NCBI GenBank assembly: GCA_938004075.1
Contig: CALKWP010000014.1
Span: 1 to 10,070 of the forward strand
Origin: an uncultured Methanomassiliicoccales archaeon
Lineage (GTDB): Archaea; Thermoplasmatota; Thermoplasmata; SG8-5
Length of the DNA stretch: 10,070 nucleotides
Direction of reading: 5' to 3'
Of this stretch, positions 1-5,316 are shown piece after piece. The notes beneath the pieces were generated by a model. The model was not told where the DNA came from. It saw only the letters and a program-made list of their open reading frames with translations, and ran no database searches. The translations under genes were made by a program, and so were the position numbers. The number at the start of each line of letters is the position of its first letter. The stretch's first letter is position 1.

Positions 1-740
1 ACCTCAAGATTGTGAAGAAAAATCATCGCCAGATAATCGGTGACACTTACCCGATACGGCTGTGCATATTCCCGGTATATCTCTTCCAGCTCCTGCCGGT
101 TTTCGCGGAGCGGCGCATCGGAAACCTGCTCATCGGCAGCGAGTTCGACGACCCGCGGGGCGATTGGTCGCACAATGGAATAAAACATTATTTCGGCATC
201 TACGACCAGCATCTGGATTTCGACATCCGGATGGAGGGATGGTACGCAGCCAGGATGCCAGGCTTGCGGCAGTGGAGCGCGCTGCGGCCGATATCCGGGC
301 TTGTGGTGGAGCGCATCCTGACGCAGCGTTATCCCGATGCTGCCAGATTCCAGAGGTCCTGCCATTCCTGCCATTTTGAGAAAGAGAGGATAATTCCATG
401 CGGGAAATGCACCAAGTGCCTCGGCGTGATGCTGTTCCTGAAGGCAAATGGCCAGAATCCCGAGGTGATGGGCTACCGGAAGGCCGATGTTGAGGCATTC
501 CCGGAGCGGCTGGCAGCCACAAAGCTGCGCCTGGACCCGGACGAGCTGGAGCACTCGAAGTTCCTGGCGGGTCTTGGTGGTGAATCACGGCCGCATGCGG
601 AGGGGCTTCATCTACATCCGCTTTCAGATACATGCCACATACCCGACCATTTCAGGCCCGCCATCACGAGAATCATCGGCGAGCATGCCCGCGGCCAATG
701 GGTCCTGAAGAACGGCGTTTGGACCTCCCAAAGCCTTTAA
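1..740 (+). CDS. PP-loop/MurL-like ATP-pyrophosphatase family protein, C-terminal part (5' truncated)
   Basis: The reading frame is open from the window's first complete codon (position 3) to TAA at 738-740, so the true start lies upstream; GTG at 12 is only the first possible start inside the window. About 245 residues are visible. Numbering from that GTG, the landmarks are a GSEFDDPRGDW segment (residues 42-52) and a cysteine cluster at C117, C120, C130, C133 and C136 (SCHSC, then CGKCTKC), followed by a hydrophobic helix. A conserved N-terminal nucleotide site, a GSEF/GNE-type segment and a C-terminal CGxCxKC zinc knuckle are the pattern of QueC/ExsB-related PP-loop enzymes and of MurL-type epimerases. 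The ATP-binding SGGxDS loop would lie upstream of the window, so the family assignment is an inference from the C-terminal half only. It could also be an uncharacterised archaeal metal-binding protein. The next gene starts 39 bp downstream on the same strand. Confidence 0.55.
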   Translation, partial: LKIVKKNHRQIIGDTYPIRLCIFPVYLFQLLPVFAERRIGNLLIGSEFDDPRGDWSHNGIKHYFGIYDQHLDFDIRMEGWYAARMPGLRQWSALRPISGLVVERILTQRYPDAARFQRSCHSCHFEKERIIPCGKCTKCLGVMLFLKANGQNPEVMGYRKADVEAFPERLAATKLRLDPDELEHSKFLAGLGGESRPHAEGLHLHPLSDTCHIPDHFRPAITRIIGEHARGQWVLKNGVWTSQSL

Positions 741-743
741 TCG
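736..743 (+). promoter_or_regulatory. Weak candidate TATA element upstream of the CoA ligase gene
   Basis: TTTAATCG overlaps the stop codon of the preceding gene. An initiation point about 26 nt downstream (near 765) would leave a leader of about 15 nt containing a GGGGG run at 768-772, seven bases before the ATG at 780, which could act as a Shine-Dalgarno site. The TATA match is poor, and the gene may instead be co-transcribed with the gene before it. Confidence 0.25.
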
Positions 744-779
744 AATGATTCCATTCCTGTTGAAACCGGGGGCCGCATT

Positions 780-2075
780 ATGTTTGACCCAGAAATTGAA
801 ACCTTGAAGAAAGATAAACTCCAGAGCCTGCAGCTTGAACGCCTCAAGAAGATGGTGAACTACGCCTATTCCAACGTGCCGATGTACAAGAAGCGCATGG
901 ACGAAGCCGGGGTAGCCCCATCGAAGATTCATACCCTGGAGGATTACGCCAAGGTGCCATTCACCAAGAAGGACGACCTCAGGGACCACTACCCGTACGG
1001 GATAAGGGCGGTTCCGCTGGAGCGCATCAACAGGCTTCACGCGTCTTCCGGAACCACTGGCAAGCCGACGGTCGTTTCCTACACCGAGAACGACCTCAGG
1101 ACCTGGTCCCGTCTCATGGCCAGGACTTACGCCGCTGCGGGCGTCACCAGGGCGGACATCGTGCAAAATGCATACGGCTACGGGCTGTTCACCGGCGGCC
1201 TGGGATTCCACATGGGCGCCGAGACCCTCGGCTGCACGGTGATTCCGACCGCGACTGGAAACACCAAGCGCCAGCTGATGATGGCCAAGGACATGGGCTC
1301 GACCGTCCTGGCTGCGACCCCCTCTTACGCTATGTTCCTTGCCGAAGCCGCTCCCAAGGAAGGCTACGACCTGGAGAAGGATTTCAAATTCAAGATCGGC
1401 ATGTTCGGCGCCGAGCCATGGTCCGAAGAGGCGCGCCAGAGGATTCAGCAATCCTTCGGGCTCAGGGCTCATGACGTTTACGGCATGAGCGAGCTTTACG
1501 GGCCTGGCGTCGCTGTGGAATGCATCCACCAGAACGGCCTTCACATATGGGGCGACGAGTTTCTGGTCGAGATAATCGACCCCGAAACTGGCGAGGTTCT
1601 CCCCGAGGGCTCGTATGGCGAGATAGTCTTCACCATGCTGACCCGGGAGGCGATGCCGCTATTGAGATACCGCACCAGGGACCTTGCCACGGTGATATGG
1701 GAGGAATGCGAGTGCGGCCGCTGCCACCCCAGGATAATGAGGATAAAGGGCAGGAGCGATGACATGCTGATAATCGGCGGCGTTAACGTATTCCCCAGCC
1801 AGGTTGAAACCGTGCTCATGAAGATGGAGGGCGTCGGAGACCAGTACCAGATAATCGTTGACAGGGACATTCTCGATAGGCTTCATGTGAAAGTCGAGGT
1901 GGAGGAGAAATTCTTCAATTCCCCGGCATACGACCCGGCAAAATTCAGGAAGTCGCTTGTCGATGAGATGGTATCCATAATGACGGTGCGCGCTGATGTC
2001 GAGCTCATGGCGCCGGGCACCCTTCCCAGGACGGAAGGCAAGGCCAAGCGCGTCATAGATCTCAGGAAGATGTGA
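780..2075 (+). CDS. paaK: Phenylacetate-CoA ligase (PaaK-type AMP-forming acyl-CoA synthetase)
   Basis: Cytosolic ANL-superfamily enzyme that activates an aryl acid such as phenylacetate with ATP and CoA, giving the aryl-CoA, AMP and PPi. It has 431 residues, the usual PaaK length. The motifs occur in order: the ATP-binding loop SSGTTGKPT (89-97), YGMSE (234-238), YRTRD (297-301) in the adenylate-binding region, hinge motif GRSDDMLIIGGVNVFPSQVE (324-343), and a C-terminal PRTEGKAKR with the probable catalytic lysine K421. A CxCGRxxPR segment (310-318) is common in anaerobic PaaK homologues. In methanogens and other archaea such ligases often accompany indolepyruvate:ferredoxin oxidoreductase and act on arylacetates from aromatic amino acids; no oxidoreductase gene is visible here, so the substrate is uncertain. 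The stop lies 2 nt before the ATG of the downstream CBS gene, which implies an operon. Confidence 0.92.
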   Translation: MFDPEIETLKKDKLQSLQLERLKKMVNYAYSNVPMYKKRMDEAGVAPSKIHTLEDYAKVPFTKKDDLRDHYPYGIRAVPLERINRLHASSGTTGKPTVVSYTENDLRTWSRLMARTYAAAGVTRADIVQNAYGYGLFTGGLGFHMGAETLGCTVIPTATGNTKRQLMMAKDMGSTVLAATPSYAMFLAEAAPKEGYDLEKDFKFKIGMFGAEPWSEEARQRIQQSFGLRAHDVYGMSELYGPGVAVECIHQNGLHIWGDEFLVEIIDPETGEVLPEGSYGEIVFTMLTREAMPLLRYRTRDLATVIWEECECGRCHPRIMRIKGRSDDMLIIGGVNVFPSQVETVLMKMEGVGDQYQIIVDRDILDRLHVKVEVEEKFFNSPAYDPAKFRKSLVDEMVSIMTVRADVELMAPGTLPRTEGKAKRVIDLRKM

Positions 2076-2077
2076 GC

Positions 2078-2557
2078 ATGAAAGTCGATGACGTGATGAC
2101 AAAGAAGGTAATCACCCTAAAACCTGACCAGACAGTTTCCGAAGCGGTGGACAAGCTGGCAAAGCACGGGATTTCGGGAGCACCGGTCGTGGATGGCAGC
2201 GGAGCGGTCGTCGGAATGCTCACCGAGAGCGACATCCTGGATGCGATAAAGACCAGGAGCAAGCGCATCGAGATGGTCTATCCATCCCTTTCCATGCTGA
2301 GCGTGGCATTCGTCGAGAAGCAGGACATCAAGGAAACGCTGGGCGCGTTCGCTGAGATAGCCCAGACGCCTGTTAAAGACATAATGGTCGCCGACGTGCT
2401 ATATGCCGAGAAAGGCACCGATCTTGCTGTTGTCGTGGAGAGCATGAACAAGCGCGACATCAACCGCGTCCCGATAATGGATTCCGGGAAGCTTGTTGGC
2501 ATCGTCTCGAGAGCCGACGTGATAAAAGGGCTTGCCAGGGGCATGCTGAAGAACTGA
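2078..2557 (+). CDS. Tandem CBS-domain protein (159 aa)
   Basis: A small soluble protein made of two CBS motifs, at about residues 2-58 (VDDVMTKKVITLKPDQTVSEA, then GISGAPVVD and GMLTESDIL) and about 100-152 (VKDIMVADVLYAEKGTDLAVV, then INRVPIMDSGKLVGIVSRADVI). CBS pairs (Bateman modules) bind adenosine nucleotides or S-adenosyl ligands and usually regulate enzymes or transporters. No enzymatic domain is fused here, so it is probably a ligand-sensing regulatory subunit of unknown partner. I chose ATG 2078: AGGA at 2064-2067 lies ten bases upstream, and the residues after it fit a CBS N-terminus. A GTG at 2072 would add two residues and overlap the ligase stop. The 2-nt gap to the CoA ligase suggests translational coupling. 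A decayed copy of this protein's C-terminus lies downstream at about 2753-2856. Confidence 0.88.
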   Translation: MKVDDVMTKKVITLKPDQTVSEAVDKLAKHGISGAPVVDGSGAVVGMLTESDILDAIKTRSKRIEMVYPSLSMLSVAFVEKQDIKETLGAFAEIAQTPVKDIMVADVLYAEKGTDLAVVVESMNKRDINRVPIMDSGKLVGIVSRADVIKGLARGMLKN

Positions 2558-2590
2558 TGTCGGAAACTCATATTCAATCAATCGGCGCTC

Positions 2591-2630
2591 GGTGAATGCG
2601 AATGATGGCTTATGTTGATGAGCGTTCGCC
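2591..2630 (+). repeat. Hairpin 1: 9-bp stem, 22-nt loop
   Basis: GGTGAATGC (2591-2599) can pair with GCGTTCGCC (2622-2630) if two G-U pairs are allowed. The wobble pairs are only possible in RNA copied from the plus strand. A stem of this kind is expected about once by chance in such an interval. Confidence 0.35.
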
Positions 2631-2692
2631 ATGGCTCGACCCCCATTTTACCCTGGTTCAGAGCCAAAGATCACCAGCATTTGCCAGCAATC

Positions 2693-2734
2693 GGTGGATA
2701 CGGGGCTTGAATAATGCAATAAAGAGTATCCGCC
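2693..2734 (+). repeat. Hairpin 2: 9-bp stem, 24-nt loop
   Basis: GGTGGATAC (2693-2701) can pair with GTATCCGCC (2726-2734) with one G-U pair, again workable only in plus-strand RNA. Its geometry resembles hairpins 1 and 3. Confidence 0.35.
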
Positions 2735-2752
2735 TCGAATCGCCCCCACACT

Positions 2753-2856
2753 ATCAACGCGATTAGCTCAGAAGGCCGGTAATCGTCATTCTGCAATCGA
2801 TGTGATTACCGGTGGACGTGATCGAAGGATTGGCCAGGAGCAAGCTGAAGAATTGA
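2753..2856 (+). pseudogene. Decayed C-terminal remnant of a second CBS-domain gene
   Basis: The frame at 2812-2856 reads VDVIEGLARSKLKN then TGA. The intact CBS gene ends ADVIKGLARGMLKN then TGA. By hand count, 10 of 14 residues and 35 of 45 bases (including the stop) match, and the stop codon is conserved. Several of the differences are synonymous (ATA/ATC, GGG/GGA, CTT/TTG, AAC/AAT), which suggests the copy evolved as a functional paralogue before it decayed. Upstream, INAISSEGR (2753-2779) followed by VIVI in a shifted frame resembles the INRVPIMDSGKLVGIV part of a CBS motif; this part is tentative. An in-frame TGA at 2803-2805, a frame change near 2779 and the loss of everything N-terminal show that it is not expressed as a CBS protein. 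Confidence 0.6.
2776..2812 (+). repeat. Hairpin 3: perfect 9-bp inverted repeat inside the CBS remnant
   Basis: CCGGTAATC (2776-2784) and GATTACCGG (2804-2812) are exact reverse complements around a 19-nt loop. The repeat sits where the CBS remnant loses its alignment to the intact gene, so it may mark the lesion that disrupted that copy. Confidence 0.6.
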
Positions 2857-2912
2857 AGCGTGACCTGCGGGAGCCCACCGGCAGGAAGCGCTTGCTACAT
2901 GTTCCAATCATA

Positions 2913-2920
2913 TTTATATA
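2913..2920 (+). promoter_or_regulatory. TATA box of the MscL-like gene
   Basis: TTTATATA is a consensus archaeal TATA box. Initiation about 26 nt downstream falls near 2943, giving a leader of about 9 nt. That leader would include most of GGAG (2942-2945), which lies six bases before the ATG at 2952. Confidence 0.75.
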
Positions 2921-2951
2921 CTCAATCTCATATACAAGTTCGGAGATTAAT

Positions 2952-3326
2952 ATGTCGGACTCAAACGCAGAGATGCTGCAGGAACTGAAAGCGATACGTG
3001 AACTCCTGACACCGAAGCCCGCCCCCGAGGGGCGCACTGGCTTTGTCGGGGAATTCCTGGATTTTGTGGGAAAGTACAAGATCCTTGGATTGGCCGTGGC
3101 GTTTGTCATAGGTATGTATCTGGGTGAGGTCGTGAAAGGCCTTGTCCAGGGACTGTTGATGCCTCTGATAAACATGATGCTTGACCCATTGATGGGTGGG
3201 ACGCCGGTCGGCGCTTTTGACCCGTTCAGGCCCGGCCTGTTCGTGATGGCATTCATCACATTCCTCATCGTGTGCCTGGTAGTCTTCATCGTGATGAAGC
3301 TGGCCAAGAAGTGGAACATCGAATAA
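2952..3326 (+). CDS. mscL: MscL-like mechanosensitive channel protein (124 aa)
   Basis: A small membrane protein with two hydrophobic helices, at about residues 43-72 (KILGLAVAFVIGMYLGEVVKGLVQGLLMPL) and 96-118 (LFVMAFITFLIVCLVVFIVMKLA). The first matches the MscL pattern of a pore-lining helix that follows an EFLDFVGK segment and has a conserved glycine/alanine face; the loop then leads to a second helix ending in positively charged residues (KLAKKW). MscL forms a homopentameric stretch-activated pore that releases solutes on hypo-osmotic shock. The N-terminus (1-22) is a charged amphipathic helix, not the short bacterial S1 helix. I chose ATG 2952 because of the TATA box and GGAG; the frame stays open back to 2802, but that extension runs through the promoter and pseudogene. 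A strong hairpin terminator follows, so the gene is probably monocistronic. Confidence 0.8.
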   Translation: MSDSNAEMLQELKAIRELLTPKPAPEGRTGFVGEFLDFVGKYKILGLAVAFVIGMYLGEVVKGLVQGLLMPLINMMLDPLMGGTPVGAFDPFRPGLFVMAFITFLIVCLVVFIVMKLAKKWNIE

Positions 3327-3336
3327 TCAAGTTAAT

Positions 3337-3378
3337 GCATGGCGCCCTTTGCGGCGCCATGCTACCTTTCATTTGTTT
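3337..3378 (+). terminator. Hairpin terminator after the MscL-like gene
   Basis: GCATGGCGCC (3337-3346) and GGCGCCATGC (3353-3362) form a perfect 10-bp GC-rich stem with a 6-nt loop. T-rich sequence (CTTTC, ATTTG, TTTTC) follows. It begins 11 bp after the stop codon, and the next promoter starts immediately downstream. Confidence 0.8.
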
Positions 3379-3381
3379 TCT

Positions 3382-3397
3382 GGAAACCTTTTTATTG
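3382..3397 (+). promoter_or_regulatory. BRE and TATA box giving a leaderless bud32 transcript
   Basis: A purine-rich BRE (GGAAACC, 3382-3388) directly precedes the TATA element TTTTTATTG (3389-3397). The TATA centre lies about 27 nt upstream of the ATG at 3420, the spacing expected if transcription starts at the start codon. There is no Shine-Dalgarno site before the ATG, which also fits a leaderless mRNA. Confidence 0.75.
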
Positions 3398-3419
3398 CAG
3401 CTTGCCGGTATGCTGACGC

Positions 3420-4049
3420 ATGAGCGCTTCTGAATGCGAGCCTGAGATTATTGCCAGGGGGGCCGAGGCCGTCCTCACAAAGGGAGAGTGGCATCGCCGT
3501 TCAGTCATAATGAAGGAGCGCATCAGCAAGTCCTACCGGGCTGCTGACCTCGACAGAAGGCTGCGCCAGTCACGGACGAAAGCGGAGGCGATGCTCATGG
3601 CAAAGGCCAGGGAGGCGGGCGTCCGCACCCCATTGATTTATGACATTGACCTGGCGAAATGCATCATTGTCATGGAGTTTCTGGAAGGGCTCACAGCCAA
3701 GAAAGTTCTCCAGGAGCTGCCGAACCGCGAGCAGCTGGCAATGGAGATTGGCAGGAAGGTGGCCAGGCTTCATCGGGCCGACATAATCCATGGCGACCTG
3801 ACCACGTCCAACATAATCTTCCAGGGACCGGACCCGTGCTTCATCGACTTCGGCCTCGGCGAGAGAAGCCAGGAGCTGGAGAAGAAGGGCGTGGACATGC
3901 ATCTGCTGAAGGAGGCGCTGAGCAGCGCGCATTCTGAATTCGATGGCCTTTACGACGCAGTCGCTTGCGGCTATGTTGAATGCTATCCGGAAGGCGAGAA
4001 AGTCCTCGCCCTGGTGGATGAGATCGAGTCGCGGGGGCGATACAACTGA
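3420..4049 (+). CDS. bud32: Kae1-associated atypical kinase/ATPase Bud32 (stand-alone)
   Basis: Member of the KEOPS complex, which with Kae1 and partners makes the N6-threonylcarbamoyladenosine (t6A) modification of ANN-decoding tRNAs; Bud32 acts as an ATPase that supports Kae1. It has 209 residues, the usual archaeal length. Visible kinase landmarks: GAEA in the N-terminal lobe (14-17), ATP-binding lysine K32 in VIMKERISKSYR, catalytic loop HGDLTTSN (124-131, D126), metal-binding IDFG (142-145, D143), and the Bud32-typical VDMHLLKEAL segment (158-167). In many euryarchaea Bud32 is fused to the C-terminus of Kae1; here it is a separate gene led by its own promoter, and kae1 is not in the window. 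Its stop codon overlaps the apparent CTG start of the next gene. The identification is secure from the motifs. Confidence 0.95.
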   Translation: MSASECEPEIIARGAEAVLTKGEWHRRSVIMKERISKSYRAADLDRRLRQSRTKAEAMLMAKAREAGVRTPLIYDIDLAKCIIVMEFLEGLTAKKVLQELPNREQLAMEIGRKVARLHRADIIHGDLTTSNIIFQGPDPCFIDFGLGERSQELEKKGVDMHLLKEALSSAHSEFDGLYDAVACGYVECYPEGEKVLALVDEIESRGRYN

Positions 4050-4597
4050 AGATACTCTTCGCCACCGGGAACCCGGGAAAGCTCAAGGAGGTAAAAGCCC
4101 TCTTTGCGGCACTGGGCCACGAGGTGGAGCAGCTTGAGGACGATTGCCCCGAGATACAGGCCGACACCCTGGAGGAGGTCGTTGACGCGGCTCTGAAGTG
4201 GCTCTGGGACCGCTACCATGTACCGATAATCATAGACGATTCCGGTCTTTTCATAGATTCGTTGAAGGGATTTCCTGGCGTGTACTCTGCGTACGTTCTC
4301 AAGACTCTGGGCTGCCCGGGCATCCTTAAGTTAATGGACGGGCTGGAAGACCGCGGCGCGGAGTTCAGGTGCTGCGCCGGTTACGTTGATGCCGAAGGAA
4401 AAATCATCTCAAGGTCCGGTTTATCCAGGGGAGTCATCACCGATGCAATGCGCGGCTCTGACGGATTCGGCTTCGACCCGATATTTGCACCTGAAGGCCA
4501 TGAACTCACATTTGCTGAACTGGACCTGAATGTTAAGAACGGAATCTCACACAGGGGCAGGGCCTTTGCCATGCTCGTTGACGCCATCAGGGAGTGA
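4046..4597 (+). CDS. rdgB: XTP/dITP diphosphatase (RdgB/HAM1 family), apparent CTG start
   Basis: House-cleaning pyrophosphatase that hydrolyses XTP, ITP and their deoxy forms to the monophosphate and PPi, keeping deaminated purines out of nucleic acids. Read from CTG 4046, the protein is 183 residues, the family's normal length, and begins with the family N-terminus KILFATGNPGKLKEVK (nucleotide-binding FATGNPGK, 5-12). Further motifs are IDDSGLFID with the catalytic aspartate (63-71), GFGFDPIF (140-147) and SHRGRA (168-173). No ATG, GTG or TTG exists in frame between the upstream in-frame stop (4019-4021) and the motif. The first canonical start, GTG 4124, would remove it. So CTG, overlapping the bud32 stop as CTGA, is the best start, with a GGGGG run (4033-4037) eight bases upstream. 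A base error of an original ATGA is the main alternative. Confidence 0.9.
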   Translation: MKILFATGNPGKLKEVKALFAALGHEVEQLEDDCPEIQADTLEEVVDAALKWLWDRYHVPIIIDDSGLFIDSLKGFPGVYSAYVLKTLGCPGILKLMDGLEDRGAEFRCCAGYVDAEGKIISRSGLSRGVITDAMRGSDGFGFDPIFAPEGHELTFAELDLNVKNGISHRGRAFAMLVDAIRE

Positions 4598-4600
4598 GTC

Positions 4601-5299
4601 ATGGACAGAAGATATCTGATGAAGCGCCTGGGGCTTTTCTTCCTGCCCATCGTTGCCAGCATTATTTTTCTATTCATCTTCGGAGGTCTGCTGCCTGACG
4701 AGATGAACGCGATTTTCGCGTTCCTGCTCATCGGTTATTTCATGTCCCCCCTGGGTCGGGAGGTCCTCATCCCTATTACGGTCATCTCTCTCATACAGCT
4801 GCATGGGACGGCTTTCATGGTTGAGGACATCACCCGGATCGTTGCATGCATCGTTTTTGTGGACGTGATGTGCTCCATCTTCCTCCTGTGGAACCTGGAC
4901 ATCCTGAAGCATGTTCCGAGGCTGGGCAGGTGGATATCCGGCATGGAGGACTACGGCCGCAGAAAGCTCAGGAAGAGCCGCAGGAAGCGAATGAGCTTCT
5001 TCCTGGCACTCACCATTTACATGGCTTCGCCATTCTACGGCAGCCACGGCATCGCCTCTACGATAATCGGCATGCTTTCCGGGATGAGGAAGGCCCGGGT
5101 CTGGCTGGCCATCTGGATTGGCTCTCTGACCGGTGGCCTCTCAATTGCCATAATCGCTTTCACCGTGGGCCAGCGCTTCCTCATCGACATATTTGACAAT
5201 TCCGCCTGGAAGGCCATAAGCGTCATGGTAGGCGTCGGCATCTTCATTGTCCTAATCGGGAGCTACTGGATGCACCGGAAGGCCAAAGTTCAAGCATGA
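4601..5299 (+). CDS. Multispanning membrane protein, possibly of the small multidrug export (Sm_multidrug_ex) type
   Basis: A 232-residue integral membrane protein with about six hydrophobic segments (roughly 10-30, 38-66, 77-97, 132-160, 165-190 and 204-222). A very basic cytosolic loop (GRRKLRKSRRKR, 119-130) splits it into two halves. The halves each carry a proline/glycine-containing re-entrant-like stretch (MSPLGREVLIP, 48-58; ASPFYGSHGIA, 142-152), which recalls the archaeal family annotated as small multi-drug export protein. The resemblance is by eye and transport function is not shown. ATG 4601 is supported by GGAG at 4591-4594, which lies inside the end of rdgB, six bases before the start. 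It is third in the bud32 operon and ends 17 bp from a convergent gene. The functional link to its operon partners is unclear. Confidence 0.6.
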   Translation: MDRRYLMKRLGLFFLPIVASIIFLFIFGGLLPDEMNAIFAFLLIGYFMSPLGREVLIPITVISLIQLHGTAFMVEDITRIVACIVFVDVMCSIFLLWNLDILKHVPRLGRWISGMEDYGRRKLRKSRRKRMSFFLALTIYMASPFYGSHGIASTIIGMLSGMRKARVWLAIWIGSLTGGLSIAIIAFTVGQRFLIDIFDNSAWKAISVMVGVGIFIVLIGSYWMHRKAKVQA

Positions 5300-5316
5300 T
5301 GCACAATCTCTGCAGG

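Larger units (their letters stand above)
2558..2951 (+). other. 394-bp gene-poor interval between the CBS gene and the MscL-like gene
   Basis: No intact coding frame with a recognisable product is visible. The interval holds three hairpins with 9-bp stems (listed separately), a remnant of a CBS-domain gene at its 3' side, and the MscL-gene promoter. No clear oligo-T terminator follows the CBS stop at 2557. Base composition is more A+T-rich and less codon-like than in the flanking genes. Confidence 0.7.

Noticed and set aside
130..633. A 167-residue minus-strand open frame in the first gene
   Set aside because: The composition is low-complexity (Pro, Arg, Ser, Ala), it is antisense to a frame with a conserved cysteine cluster, and it has no promoter or ribosome site.
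624..1544. A 306-residue open frame on the minus strand across the CoA ligase gene
   Set aside because: It lies fully antisense to a gene with all PaaK motifs, shows no domain of its own, and is a usual by-product of GC-rich codon bias.
2760..2830. tRNA-like sequence (GATTAGCTCAG resembling a D-arm)
   Set aside because: No T-arm consensus, anticodon arm or acceptor pairing could be fitted. The stretch is better explained by the CBS remnant and hairpin.
2802..2951. N-terminal 50-residue extension of the MscL-like protein from GTG 2802
   Set aside because: It would be translated from the pseudogene remnant and through the TATA box. ATG 2952 has a promoter and a GGAG site at proper distances.
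4124..4597. Start of the RdgB protein at GTG 4124
   Set aside because: It would remove the conserved FATGNPGK nucleotide-binding motif that reads in frame directly upstream.
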